DNA of 64,000 nucleotides from Callosobruchus maculatus (GCA_951848785.1 CATOUR010000008.1:15642001-15706000); one strand, 5' to 3'. Counted from the first letter of the stretch, positions 21,846-33,810 are shown. The notes: generated by a model from the sequence alone, not told the origin. Program-made: numbers and translations.

Positions 21846-23013
21846 GGCCCGATTTTATCAACATGCATATTTTAATAAAGCCTTTGACAAAGCTTTTCTA
21901 TTGAGTGTTCTTTAGCAGAAGCTTTCTATTGGGTACGTCAAAGCTGGATGACACTTTTGACAAAAATATTTTAGAAATTCATGGATCAAAATCATAGCAG
22001 GAAATCAGAACAAAGTGATTGATTTGCAAATTAATGCCAGCTTTTCATGTTAGCCTGATAATTATTGTATAATTACTAATTGCAAACTGCGATAGTTTGT
22101 GACAGAATCATAAAAGTAGTATCAATCGCAGCTACCTTATTTAATAATTAATAATCTCACCTCATTCAGTCAGATGGATTATAGACAGATCCATACTTTT
22201 ATGAAGAATCTTCTGTATACTGGATGCATGTTTGTTATAGACCTTCTTATAGAAATATTCACAGAGTATGTAAAGGTACAGCGGGGCGGCACTGGTTAAA
22301 AGGCACCGTAGCGCAAATACTATGAGAAACACATTGTAAGGCATGCATTATGAATTAAAATCCCTCCTGCTAATTGCCCCCTTTCTCTGAAAAGTATATC
22401 AAGCACCTGATTCTCTTTCTGACTACGAGTTATACGACAGATTCCTTGTTTACAAAAAACAAGGTTATACGCCAGCCCGCGAGCTTTGTTGTTCAGGATA
22501 GGCAACCAGTAATGCACATGCACTCTTAGGAAACAGCTTGGGCAACAGTTAAATCGTGTGTTTAACTTTGTGAAATGTAATAAAATGTTATTTTTACCCC
22601 TTTTTACTATAATACAAAGATACATTGCATGTATGTATTATTATTATCGATAGTGAATTATTGTTTTATCCACATAATGCAGTAATTTGAATTTCTTGTC
22701 ATCATTATCATTTGATAGACCAACAATCCAGTGATCAAATGTACTGCTTTTGTAGATTAGCAGTTGCTAAACTCTTTGTTAAACAAGAAAATGCGATTTT
22801 TCGCCTATTTTGGATGTAAAATCAGACTGGAAAAGATACTAGATGGTTCACAATGGTCGATTGTATATAGAGCATGTCACTTTTGACCTTTTTGAGGTAA
22901 ACTTCAAGAAAAATCAATAATTTTCAGAGTACTTTGACAGATGCATGTTCTTGAAGGGCTGCACTGATTGGTTACAGTCTTTGTTAAAATGTGCATGTTG
23001 ATAAAATCGGGCC
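21846..23013. mobile_element. Harbinger-like non-autonomous DNA transposon, copy B
   Basis: GGCCCGATTTTATCAACATG ... GTTGATAAAATCGGGCC, flanked by TTA at 21843-21845 and 23014-23016. 1168 bp, inverted relative to copy A (8179-9239): its 22480-22620 segment reversed matches 8599-8700. No transposase. Small indels and the presence of both target duplications argue for independent insertion. Confidence 0.85.
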
Positions 23014-23104
23014 TTAGAATGTTATTAATTTTGTTTTCTTTTTAAAGCTATAACAAAAAATGGCTTCCTTGAGTCATACATACATACAGCAAAAAGGCTA
23101 TCTA

Positions 23105-23385
23105 TGTAAACACAGACAACGGAGGTTCTGATGGCCTCGGCAAGTAACCACTATACCTACTTCAAAAATGGTATCGGACTGCCATAATATCCTAAAGGCA
23201 CTGGCGAAGACCGACAAGGTAATATTATCTTGGGTACCTAGTCACATACGAGTAGGTGGCAATGAGAGGGTCAACAGGTGTGCCAAGGAAGGCGCAAAAC
23301 TGCCTCTCATCGGACCAGAACCAGACAGCAATCACCAGTTGGGTGTCAAATGAGCACCAGAAGCGCTGGTTTAGTCCCTAGGCAA
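23105..23385 (+). pseudogene. LINE RNase H fragment (left half, split by Gypsy)
   Basis: Encodes SKMVSDCHNILKALAKTDKV, SWVPSHIRVGGNERVNRCAK and LPLIGPEP, an I/R1-type RNase H. The usual Asp of NERADRCAKEG is Asn here, a loss expected to abolish activity. The frame stops shortly after, at the junction with a minus-strand Gypsy fragment, and resumes as a LINE tail at 23766. Confidence 0.75.
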
Positions 23386-23765
23386 GTGACACACCTGCTA
23401 ACATACCTAGCCACATCGGCCTTCATCTTTGGCCAATAAAATTTCGCCGCAATGCGACTGTAAGTTTTGTGGCCCAAATGACCACAGGTGGGAGGATCGT
23501 GATGCTGCCTTATAATACCAGTCAGATCTTTCTTCGGGACAACGTTCTTCCAAAGATCATGCTCATCCGCCAGGTTCCGATTTTGTGGAGTAGCTCTGAT
23601 ATCTCCACAAGGGATACTTGTCTGGGTTAGCCATGACCCTTTGACACATTCCTCTATACGACGGATCTAACTCATCTAAGTCTACCGGATCATCAAAACC
23701 ATGATCGATCCCCAAGGCATCAACAACCAGGACAGAACGCGACAGTGATAAGAATATTCAGTCTA
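23386..23765 (-). mobile_element. Ty3/Gypsy fragment: RNase H-integrase linker and integrase zinc finger
   Basis: Minus-strand translation runs from LSLSRSVLVVDALGIDHG (the ADALSRS linker) through YRGMCQRVMANPDKYPLWRY, and, one frame over, VVPKKDLTGIIRQHHDPPTC and GHLGHKTYSRIAAKFYWPKM-ADVARYVSRC. The H-H...C-C pattern is the H2C2 zinc-binding domain of Ty3/Gypsy integrase. No LTRs, catalytic core or gag/RT. It is an internal piece, ~380 bp, inside LINE sequence. Confidence 0.8.
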
Positions 23766-23905
23766 AGAGAATAGGACCCTTGTGTTCTAATCCCGCAGAC
23801 GCTCTCAGATTGAGCAAAAAAGAACTACGAAAAGTGGTTGGATTCATAACTGGCCATTGGACGTTCAGTGCACACCTGCAAAGTTGAGGATCGATGTGGA
23901 AAATC
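23766..23905 (+). pseudogene. LINE tail (right half, split by Gypsy)
   Basis: Encodes ADALRLSKKELRKVVGFITGHWTFSAHLQ, the segment that follows RNase H in I/R1-type ORF2. Same strand as 23105-23385, so the two were continuous before the Gypsy insertion. Confidence 0.65.
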
Positions 23906-24538
23906 CTTTATTCAAAAAGCGGCTCACTACTAAAGAAAAATATTGAAGCTTGAATAAGTGACTTCTTGGCAGATCCTGATTGTTCATTAGAACGGGATAC
24001 CGCTGTATTAATCAGCGTCAAATGAATCTTGGAATGCCTTACTTTTTGTCAGACCTCATAGCGATATGTTGTATAAAGTTATAAACAAATGAGTCGCAAT
24101 ACACGAAATAACTTCCTATAAGTCGTGTTTATCGAGCAGCCCCTTCAATGTGCGCCAATGTGTCTTTTATGTTTATTTTATCTGTCAATGAGCCGTTAAC
24201 AGGCCATAGACCAAGCATCACAGCTCTTTCTATCGATCTGACCCACATCGGTATCTGGTTTATGTTAATGCTAGTTGCCTAGTTGTTCCAATTTAGTCAT
24301 CTGTTCCTATTCTTATATGTAGAGAGTTTCTGTTATCCAATTTAAATTACATATATTTTAATAAATTGCTCCCTATTATTTTCATAACGTGATCTACATA
24401 CGTTATTCACTGATAAAAATGTATAAATGGATGGTTCTCCAACCAGATGCAGTGATTCGGTAAGCAATGCAGGTTATGATAATTGGGGTTTGGTATTAAC
24501 AAAAATATATATATTTTTGTGATAAATGGAGAGATCAT
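23906..24538. other. No recognisable gene
   Basis: AT-rich; no transposon end or coding sequence supported. Confidence 0.35.
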
Positions 24539-24541
24539 ATA

Positions 24542-26731
24542 CAGGGTTATTCACGTTATTCGACACGGCGCATTATGGCTAAAGTATTTTATAAAAAAGA
24601 AAACAATAATTTGGGATCGATAGAGACCCATAAAGGCTACATTTTAAAAATATTTTCATGTTATACAGGGTGTCCCAAAAGCACGAAATGTATCAAAGTT
24701 ATGTTTTTTTAAATAGAACACCCCATATATTATTGCATATTCAGATTCCCTAATGAATTCTATTGTGACTTTATGTATCATACATGGGACTTAAAGCGAA
24801 CCGTTTAGGTGTAAATCACGATTTTCGGTATAAGTAGATATAAGGAGAAAATTGAATATCGCAGAGATTGTAAAATTTGGAAGGCTGTGACTTTGCCGTG
24901 TTACTAAGCATAAAATGCGTCAGCTTTGATGAGACTGTCAAATTTAAATTACGGTTATGCTTGGAGAAATCGGTCGATGAATTAAGGAAACTTCTATCAG
25001 CGATAACTTGATTTTTTCAAATGGGAATGCCTATTTTTTTTTATACAGTTAAAAGTAGAATTTGATAACCTTTCTAATGATGTAAGGTTGTGCATATAAA
25101 TCTCTGGTAGTTTTCATTTAATTTTAAATTTTCAAACAAATCGGCGTTTTTCAATTTGCCTACCTATAACCAACGTAGCAGGCCATGAAATATAAACAAA
25201 AACCTGTTCAAGTAGAAGAAAACAACTAACTTAGCTGAAAAATACACACGAAATAGACTAAAGGGACAAGATTATAAAAATTACTCACAACAAACAAAGT
25301 CTAACCAGAAACAACGGCGGTAACATATCTTTGGTCAAAGAGAAGCTGGAGTATGGCAGAAATGGATTTTTTCACGGCCTACTAGCTACTGCAATGTACT
25401 AGAGATTGGCCATTTCCAAAATCATTAAAAATTTTGAAATAGGGTAAAAACTACTAGAGAATGTTGTAAGCAGTTTATTATATTCAAAATAAAATTTCAC
25501 ATGCAATGATATAAAAAAGTATGCAATTCTTTCAAAACTCAAGTCAAAAGTACCTCTGACTGGAGTTCTGAGTTCTTCAGTACCTATTAGCAAGGTCGCA
25601 GAAAATAAAGAATGAATTAAAATTTGTTCAAATTATAAAACTTAACTTTAATGGCAGAAAATTTAAATCTGATTTGTCAGTATTCCTTTTTTGCAATATT
25701 GCTAACAGATATTGAAAAATAGAAGGGCTCCAGTCAGAGGTATCGACTTCGACGCAAATTAGTACTTTTTAACACCATTACATATGATTGATAGTTGCGT
25801 GCTGGAGCAATAGTCGCTGGTTGTTTCTGTTTCATATGAGGGTTTTTGATTGCCTTGGAAATTTTTAACCTCTAGTAAATTGCGGTAGCCAGTAGACAGT
25901 AGAAATATCTATTACTGCCATACTCCAGCTTCTCTTTGACCTTAGAGATGTTATCGCAGTTGTTTCTGGGAGAGTTGATGTGTTGTAAGGAATTTTCATA
26001 ATCTTGTCCCTTTAGTCTAGTTAGTGTGTATTTTTCAGCTAAGTTAGTTGTTTTCTTCTAGCTGAACCGATTTTTGTTTATATTTCATGGCCTGCTACGT
26101 TGCTTATAGGTAGGAAAATTGAAAATCGCCGATTTGTTTGAAAATTTTAAATTAAATGAAAACTGCGAGAGATTGATATTCACAACCTTATATCATTAGA
26201 AAGCTTATCAAATTCTACGTTTAACCGTATAAAAAAAGTTAGGCATTCCCATTTGAAAAAATCAAGTTATCGCTGATCGAAGTTTCATTAATTCATCGAC
26301 CGATTTCTCCAAGCATAAATGTAATTTAAATTTGACAGTCTCATCAAAGCTGACGCATTTTATGCTTAGTAATACGGCAAAGTCACAGCCTTCCATATTT
26401 TGTAATCTCTGCGATATTCAATTTTTTCCTGATATCTACTTATACCGAAAATGGTGATTTACACCTTAACGGTTCGCTTTAGGTACCATGTATGATACAT
26501 AAAGTCACACTAGAATTTACCAGGGAATCTGAATATGCAATAATATATGGGGTGTTCCATTTAAAAAAACATAACTTTCATACATTTCGTGTTTTTGGGA
26601 CACCCTGTATAACATGAAAATATTTTTAAAATGTAGCCTTTATGGGTCTCTATCCATCCCAAATTATTATTTTCTTTTTTATCAAATACTTTAGCCATAA
26701 TGCTCCGTGTCGAAGAACGTGAATAACCCTG
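24542..26731. mobile_element. 2.2-kb CAGGG-ended palindrome with ~540-bp loop
   Basis: Begins CAGGGTTATTCACGTTATTC and ends with the matching reverse complement, with TA on both sides. Arms about 24542-25360 and 25905-26731 are highly similar across their length. Each arm contains an internal CAGGGTGTCCCA...ACACCC module (24664-24723 and its mirror). The loop (25365-25905) is itself palindromic and shares ~200 bp with the 3' flank of the FLYWCH ORF at 54.2 kb. No transposase remains. Confidence 0.85.
25490..25760. repeat. Facing copies of the FLYWCH-flank repeat
   Basis: CTCTGACTGGAGTTCTGAG (25554-25572, reverse) and GGGCTCCAGTCAGAGGTATC (25724-25743) are ends of two facing copies. The reverse copy matches 54185-54390 over ~200 bp (TTGCTAATAG-TACTGAAGAA, ACTCCAGTCAGAGGTA). 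Confidence 0.65.
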
Positions 26732-26929
26732 TATAATAAGTATTATAACAAAACTGTTTTCGTTTAATTTTTTTTTTCGCAATAATTCAAAAGTTATATC
26801 AAAATAAAAATAGGAAGAAATTGATTTTTGGATCCAGTACCGAAGACACGCCGACAGCTCCCGAACTCGTGTGATGTCAAATTGTATTCGATTCACCAAC
26901 GACGTCCTACCCGGATATTAGATTCTAGA

Positions 26930-27474
26930 TTTGTTCCGCCGTAGTAAGCTGTATACACCAAAGAAACTACTGATGATCTACAAGATACGACTATCGTTGG
27001 AATATTGCTCCCATGTGTGGGGATGGACTCCAAAGCACTCTCTAAAGCTTCTGGACACTATATCCAGAAGAGAGCAATAAGACTAATCGGTACGCTAACC
27101 TCACAAAGGAACTCCACAGCTTGGAACATCGAAGAAGGGTGGCTGACCTGTCCCTGTTTTACAGATTCTATCACGGAAGATGTTCGAGTGAGCTGTCTCA
27201 GATAATAACACCAAATGATGTCCGAACGAGTAACACTAGAGAGGTCCTGCGAGCTCATCCTTACCAGGTCGAAGTTCCTACTCCCCGAACCAGTTTGCTG
27301 CAGCATTCCTTCTTTTGGAGAATTTCGACGCTGTGGAATGAGCTGTCGGGGAATTTGTTTCCCGACGGCTACAGCCTGCAGCGTTTCAAATCTAACGAGC
27401 ACCAATACTTATTCCCTCGCAACGCTCCTACAGAGCCATAGGCTTTCAGCCTTTGCGGGAGGCTGACCATAAAA
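26930..27474 (+). mobile_element. CR1/Jockey-like LINE, short 3' copy
   Basis: Begins in the LFR-CRKLYT block and runs to the GCGGGAGGCTGACCATAAAAAA 3' end. 27121-27441 is open and encodes the tail (HRRRVADLSLFYRFYHGRCS, RTSLLQHSFFWRISTLWNEL, LQRFKSN). Frameshifts occur near 27070-27120. RT catalytic parts are absent. Confidence 0.85.
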
Positions 27475-28230
27475 AAGCCTCCTTGATATCCATGGCTGCC
27501 TACTATAACTTCATTAATCTTTAAACTTCGTCAGAGTGAGATTATGTAATATTAATGACAACCCACTTCAAAGAAAATCCTTATTAGTAACGAATTACAA
27601 GTTTAAGCTTATAGAATTACTGAGTGTAAGTATAGACATTATTTTTGGGAAGGAATGCCTACCCATCCATAATAATTAATAAATATTAAGTAGCTTATCC
27701 GAAAACCGGCGGGCAACCATACACTATACAATTAACATCCATCAAACTCAATTTGTAGCAAGCCACCCGTTTATTAACCTATATCAGGACGTTCTGAACC
27801 CTAGAAATAACATCGGAACACACGGCGCTACGTCAGGAAGATAAAGATAAGAGAAATGATAAACGCAATAGTGCTTCCGTATATCCGCATGGCTCTAGAG
27901 AAGGGTGTGCCACTTGGACTGATAAATTCAGTCGTGCGTCTGAACGTCTGCATTTTAAGCCGAGTCTACACCAAGGGTTTCGAATTAAAATACTCGATGC
28001 ATCCGAATATTAAAATAATCGAATTAGTCCGAGTATTTATGTGCAATTCGAAAGCGAAATCGGAATTGATGAATAATTCCAATTTCGCTGCAGTCGTCCA
28101 TGTCAAAATAGTTTTCGAATTCAAATACGGAACCGAATTTTGAAAAGTAACGATTCACTCGCCCTTCCAATTCCAGCTGTTTGCGTCAGATTTTGAACGC
28201 GACTTCAAAATTGCGGTTTGTGTTCTTGAC
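27475..28230. other. No recognisable gene
   Basis: A 95-residue frame at 27856-28143 is unrecognised. The GAATTCAAATACGG / CCGAATATTAAAAT stretches look like decayed inverted repeats. Confidence 0.3.
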
Positions 28231-28449
28231 TATATGGCGCTGTCGTCTGGTGGCAGAAATGTTTGCACCGAACAGCCAGAACCAAGGTGGCGGCTGTGCA
28301 ACGCATCGCCTGTTTGGCTATCACTGAGGCCATGTCTTCTACACCAACACTGATTATGGAAACTTTTCCAAACTTAACCCCTCTACACATTGAGGTAGAG
28401 AGAGGTGCCAGAATGGTCGCCTACAGGCTGCTATCAACTAGCAGACATT
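28231..28449 (+). pseudogene. RNase H LINE, left part (split by mariner)
   Basis: TATATGGCGCTGTCGTCTGG and RTARTKVAAVQRIACLAITE match the same region of the longer copy (minus strand 35420-35545). The LINE continues at 29122 after the mariner. Residues after ITEAMSSTPTL follow the RT-to-RNase H linker. Confidence 0.7.
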
Positions 28450-28995
28450 GATTGCCGCTTACTTTCAGGGGCGTCGTAAGAAACCCAAGTTTCATCTCCT
28501 GTGACTATCTGTGTCAGAAATTCTTCGCCGCTTTCCGCATAACGGGTCAAAAACTGAAGTGCACTACCCATCAGTTTTGTTTCTTGTTGCTCAGTAAGAA
28601 TATTTGGTACCCAACGTGCGCAGAGCTTACGAAATTTCAGTTTTTCGGTAAACATCTCATTAGTGATCGTAAAATTTGGGGAAATTCCATAGCGACAGCA
28701 CTAATTGTAAACCTTCGATTTTCCTGGATCTTGTCACCAATCGCGTGAACCAATTCTTCTGTAACCAAAGATGGACGCCCACTTCGTTCTTCATCGTGCA
28801 CGTCACTACGTCCGTCATTGAACTGTCGGACCCATCTTCTCACCATCGAATCACTCATCGCATTTGGTCCGTAAACATCACAAATTTGTCGATAAATTTC
28901 ACTTGGTTTCACACTGTCCTCACATTCAGAAAACGAATCACAGATCTGATTTCACAAGTGGCGGGGGTTTCAATCAAACCGACATTCTAAGCAAG
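28450..28995 (-). pseudogene. Mariner transposase, N-terminal two-thirds, disrupted
   Basis: The minus strand reads EIRSVIRFLNVRTV, an in-frame stop, then KPSEIYRQICDVYGPNAMSD and MVRRWVRQFNDGRSDVHDEE (helix-turn-helix region). After a frameshift near 28640 come RKLCARWVPNILTEQQETKL and IVTGDETWVSYDAPESKRQS, which holds the first catalytic Asp of the mariner D,D34D triad. The second and third Asp and the C-terminus are missing. It lies inside an RNase H LINE, in the opposite orientation. Terminal repeats were not identified. Confidence 0.85.
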
Positions 28996-29121
28996 CACAA
29001 CAAAGCGTACGTGAGCGACAGCAATCTCCAAATGGCGCACGTTTCTTCTCCTTGATACAGAGCGTCTACCGCGCATGTGCGGAACTGCGATTGCAGCGCT
29101 GCAGCGGAGATAAATTGAAAC

Positions 29122-29979
29122 GGAACTTACTTTCTGGACGTGCCTCGTATATGGTTCCCCAAGAGCATACAGAAATACCTTACAACGTCCTTTTCCCAAG
29201 AAAAGACGAATGGAAGAGGAGAGAGTTTCATGTCACCCTCTGATCTTGTGATCTTCACGGACGGCTCCAAGTTAGAACTAGGGATAGGAGCGGGACTCGT
29301 TCATACTAATCCAAGAGTTAAAATTTAAGTAAACCTTGGAAGGTATACCACAATGTTTCAAGTATAAATGATAGTCCATAAAGTTGGGAGTCAGGGAGCT
29401 GAACAAACGACCCCTGATAAACAAATCTATAAAAATCTTTTCGGATAGCTAGGTCGCTCTGAAAGCACTGAGCACCGAACGTGTTGACTCAAGACTTTTA
29501 TAGAACAGTATACATCTCCTCAATTAACTTGGAACAAGGAACAACGAACTTTGGTTTGGGTTTCAGGTCATAGCCAAGTGGAAGACAATGTTTTGGTCGA
29601 CGCACTCGCAAGACGAGGAACTGAATCTGTGTTCTTAGGACCAGAACCATTTGCAGGCATTGCGAAAAGTACTGCCAAGAAAACCATCACAAGTTGGGCA
29701 CAGTTGAAAGTACTCCTGCAGAAGCGAGATACACCAGGCCTACTACACTCGAACGCATTCATTCATAGCCCTGTAGTCAGACCCCTCCGAGCATTATAGA
29801 ATGGAGTAGGAATGAAATCTGTTGACTTCAAGGAAGTTTCACCCAAAACGACCATCGGCTGCGTCAAGAGGTGTAGATTGTACAGTGAACTTCAAATTGA
29901 TGTGGGCCATAATATACGTAATAGGGTCGCAGTGAAAGGAGGCATAAATGCCTCACTCATTTTCAACCTAACCTAACCT
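29122..29979 (+). pseudogene. RNase H LINE, right part with 3' end
   Basis: Encodes YNVLFPRKDEWKRR, VIFTDGSKLELGIGAGLVHT (RNase H start) and, after shifts, WVSGHSQVEDNVLVDALARR and FLGPEPFAGIAKSTAKKTIT. The 3' UTR ends TTTCAACCTAACCTAACCTG at 29960-29979, like the copy ending at 34338. At least three frame breaks. Confidence 0.8.
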
Positions 29980-31082
29980 GTTATTATTATTATACTGAAA
30001 TCATAAACTTACGTTATTAAATAGGCATGATTGAAACTCAAATAAAAATATTTGAAACTGAACATATCAAAAAAGCATGAATAAGGAAAACATTGGAAAT
30101 CAACATATTTATAAAAAAAAATTTAAATAATCCCTGTATATCTAGTTCATAAAACTATTCTTCAACTATAGGCATCAGTGTTGTTTACATTTTACATGAA
30201 AACCATAACGTAACATATAAACTCTTGCGCTCGGAAACCAGCGCAATAGCTTTATATTATATTTGGGCTACTCAAGTAGGATAGGAAAAGCCGATTTATT
30301 TCGATTTCATCCGAGTATTTACATCACTACCGTAAAGCCGTCTAGCTTTTGGATGACCACACTGACGCGACAGGCACTGCAATAGTCCTATTCAGTTGTA
30401 TTAATGATGTTCAGTAGTGAAGACATTTTATTTACTTTTTAACTATTGTGATGTATTATTTTATTCGTGTCTTGATCAGGTGACCAAAAATCGCATACAA
30501 ATTTGTCAAAATAATCGTGTTAGGTTAATTTGTGGTTTAAGCTGTTAGGATCATATTTCTGAAATGTATGCTATTATTAGATGGTCAAATGTCTCAATTA
30601 ATCAAATTTCGTTAGAGTGGAACACATTTATTCAATGATCTATAAGCTTCGTTTTTGGATCCCGAATCAGACGCGGTTTCAGGATGTTTAAAATTATCGT
30701 TGTCATAATGTTTCTTAGTGTAACCCTAGCTTAAGCCTGCCAGCATATTTCTGCCCCGTATCGCACCCGTAGAGTGTGCCCCTTTAAAATGGCCACTTAG
30801 CTATTTATAACGTTCTGATAACAGTAATGGGGTATAGCATTTCTTCCAGTTTAGATCCCGCGCAACAATTTAAGTACAGGAAGCTCGGTATTTATGTTTA
30901 CACATCCGACATTCTCAAGATAAACCTATAATACCTTCGTATAGACTGGCAGCTCCCGTATGGATGGATCATTTCCTTTATTGCATCTTATGACAGTTAT
31001 TTACCTATTTTTATCGATTTTATTTACAGAAAAAAATCCTTACTGAATTGTATGATTCTTTTGACATTTAATTAATAAATAG
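29980..31082. other. No recognisable gene
   Basis: AT-rich with a TTATTATTATTAT run at 29980. No coding exon found, although the missing integrin exon would be expected somewhere between 10 and 36 kb. Confidence 0.35.
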
Positions 31083-31885
31083 TTCTTTTATTTCCCACAC
31101 CGATAGGTGAGGGGAGTATCGTGATCGTGAAAATTTTCGATTATGAGATGACAAGCTTTTTGGGCGTTTTATGGTATCTACATAACGAAAATCCACGTCA
31201 CTCATTTCCGTCGGTCTGTTGTCGGTCTATCTGTCTGTCGGTCTGTCTGTCGTAATCTCAGTAACCGCTGCATGGATTGTGATGAAATTTGAGTAGCGAT
31301 ATGCTGTGGGTTCGTAGTAGGTAATGCTCCTATAATTTTGGAAATCGGTGCAGGGGCGGCGGAGTAATTCGCAAAAAAACAAAAATTTCAGATGTTCCTC
31401 AAACTTCGTTTTTAGGTGTTTTAGGGGTTCCTCGAAGCTATTGATTTTAACGAAATGTCGACACAGTGTTATCAGCTTTGCGAAGATGGGAAACGCGTAT
31501 GGTTTTTAGGCATTTTAGAGTTTCACGATCTTTTATCACATTTTCTACTTTTTTTAGGTGGTGGTGAAATTGGGTTGTTTGAGGGGTGGGGGTTGTAAAA
31601 TTGAAAAACTTGTTGAATAAATTCATAATAGACTATCCATTAATCTATGAAAGAAAGACTTAGCGGCATAATACACGTTTGTAGGTCCATTCGAACTTTA
31701 CCTTGACTTGCCTGTAAATTTGGAAAATTTGTAGTATTCATATTCACTTTTTTGTAGGCGGACTGGCGATGATTTGGTTGCAAGGGGATCTCAGACTATG
31801 GCTTAATGCTTAGGTAAATAATAAACTGGTATAACCGTAACGTGTGGGAAGTACTGAGTCAATAAACTTGACTACATTTTTTTGT
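31083..31885 (-). repeat. Dispersed repeat 'DR1', copy 2 (reverse)
   Basis: Starts TCCCACACCGATAGGTGAGG. A ~45-bp CGGTCTGT-type tract lies at 31210-31252, followed by the G-rich GGTTGTTTGAGGGGTGGGGG stretch and a part (TTTGGTTGCAAGGGGATCTC, GTGTGGGAAGTACTGAGTCA) also found at 48320-48430. This copy shows the repeat is at least 800 bp long without its minisatellite expansion. Confidence 0.75.
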
Positions 31886-31989
31886 TGCATTTCAATGGTG
31901 TCAGTTTCAGTAGTAGCTGCGAATGAGTCAACAAGGCTTGATGTCACTATTCCGTTTCAGTTTCAAGATTGAACTAGGTAACTGAGGTT

Positions 31990-32285
31990 ACGAAAACTGT
32001 TAAACAGTTGGAAGCACTGAACTCCAAACGGGTTGACTCAAGACTCGTATGGAACTGCATACATCTCCGCAACGAAATTGGAACAAGGAAGAAAGTAACA
32101 TTGGGTTGGGTTCCAGATCATAGCGAAGTGGAAGGCAATGAATTGGCCGACACACTTGCAAAAGAAAGAACTGAATCTGCGTTCATAGGACCAGAACCAT
32201 TTGCCGGCATTGCGATAAGCACTGCCAGGAAAACCGTCTCAGAATGAGCAGAGAGGAAAGTACACCTGCACCGGCGAGATACAAC
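31990..32285 (+). pseudogene. RNase H LINE fragment, cut by an RTE insertion
   Basis: Encodes LEALNSKRVDSRLVWNCIHL, VTLGWVPDHSEVEGNELADT and FIGPEPFAGIAISTARKTVS, the same family as 34338-35888. It keeps the His and Asp of the RNase H C-terminal half. An opal stop follows KTVSE. Its sequence stops where RTE sequence begins at about 32286. Confidence 0.8.
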
Positions 32286-33810
32286 CTTTCGAAACATTTA
32301 CTTTGCCTCGTGTGGAACATGCCCTCAACAAGTTAAAAACTAATAAAGCAACAGGCATTGATGCTATTTCTGCCGAAACGTTAAAATGCTTGGGTGATGA
32401 CGGCATCTCTCTTTTACATAATATTTGTAAGAGTGTCTGGTCCTCTGGCGTTTGGCCAGATGAATGGTGCACATCCATTTTTGTTCCATTTCATAAAAAG
32501 GGAGCTCCAACAAATCCAGACAATTATCGCCTAGTTTCGTTAATCTCTCATGCAAGTAAGGTTCTATTTTACAATCTCGTTTGGAGGGTTTTATTGGCTG
32601 GCAAAATTCACAGGCTCAGGCAGGTTCGTGAAAGGACGCGGTACGCGTGAACAGATCTTAAACTTAAGACAAATTATTGAAAGAGCCAGAGAGCATTATT
32701 TTCCAGTTTTTATCTGCTTTGTGGACTATTCTAAAGCGTTTGATAACGTAAAGAGGCCTAAACTATGGGAAATCCTCATCTCTATGGGAGTTCCTTAGCA
32801 TACCTAGCGTTTCTCATACAGCAAATCTACGAGTCTAATTCGGCTCGTGTAAGAATTGATGGTAACCTGTCTGGTCAAACCGCAACCAGGAAAGGAGTTC
32901 GTCAGGGATGTGTATTATCTCCGATGTTATTCAACATTTACTCTGAATTTGTGTGAGGTATTGGACAACTAGAATGGCGGTATAACTATTGGCGGAAGCA
33001 AAATATCCAACTTAAGATTTGCTGACGATACAACCCTTATTGCACCACACCACAGTGCAGCATATGGTCTTGGTATTAACTACAACAAGACCAAAGTCAT
33101 GATCGTAGACAGAAAGCACGATAATCATCAAGCAATAAAGTCAGTAGTTCAAAATTTTGTGAACCTCGGTTCTTCGATCGACATTTCGGGTAGCTGTGAA
33201 AATGAGATTCGACGGCGTATTCAACAGGCACGTGTGGCCATGACAAAACGTACTAAAATATGGCGTGACCATAACATCACTAAAGCTACCAAAATGTCGC
33301 TGGTTCAGTCTGTTGTGTTCTCCATATTTTCGTATGCCTCGGAAACTTGGACTGTTAAAAAGGCAGATCGAGCTCGCAAGGAGGCTTTTGAAATGTGGAC
33401 GTGGAGGAGAATGCTGAGGGTTCCTTATACCGCTCATCGAACTAACGTTCCGATACTGGACGAGCTCGGTAATCCAAAGATACTATCCTCCGTTGTGTCT
33501 ACGAGAATGCTTACATTCTTCGGACATATACACAGAAGCGATAATATGGAGAAACTTGTAGTTGTAGGCTCACGCCCCGAGTAGGTGGCGCTGCGGCCGT
33601 TCCCCTACACGCTGGGTGGATACGACGAAACAGTTACCGGATATGAGTATCAAGGGCGCCACTGAACTGACAGTAAATTGCGAACGATGGCGAGCTACAG
33701 TTCTCAAAACTATTGATAATATTCGTGTCGACAATACTGTAGCTCCGACTTAATGCATTTTACGAGTTCACAACATGTCTGCTAAGACATTGTGACTATG
33801 GTGATGACCT
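32286..33810 (+). mobile_element. RTE LINE, best RT copy, nested in another LINE
   Basis: Encodes, over three shifted frames, LNKLKTNKATGIDAISAETL, VPFHKKGAPTNPDNYRLVSL, FICFVDYSKAFDNVKRPKLW, GVRQGCVLSPMLFNIYSE, LRFADDTTLIAPHH and the RTE C-terminus to FFGHIHRSDNMEKLVV. Fingers, palm and the catalytic ADD are recognisable. An internal deletion after the ADD block joins APHHS to GLGINYNKTKVM. No endonuclease part is present. The 3' end is TTGTGACTATGGTGATGA. Confidence 0.9.
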
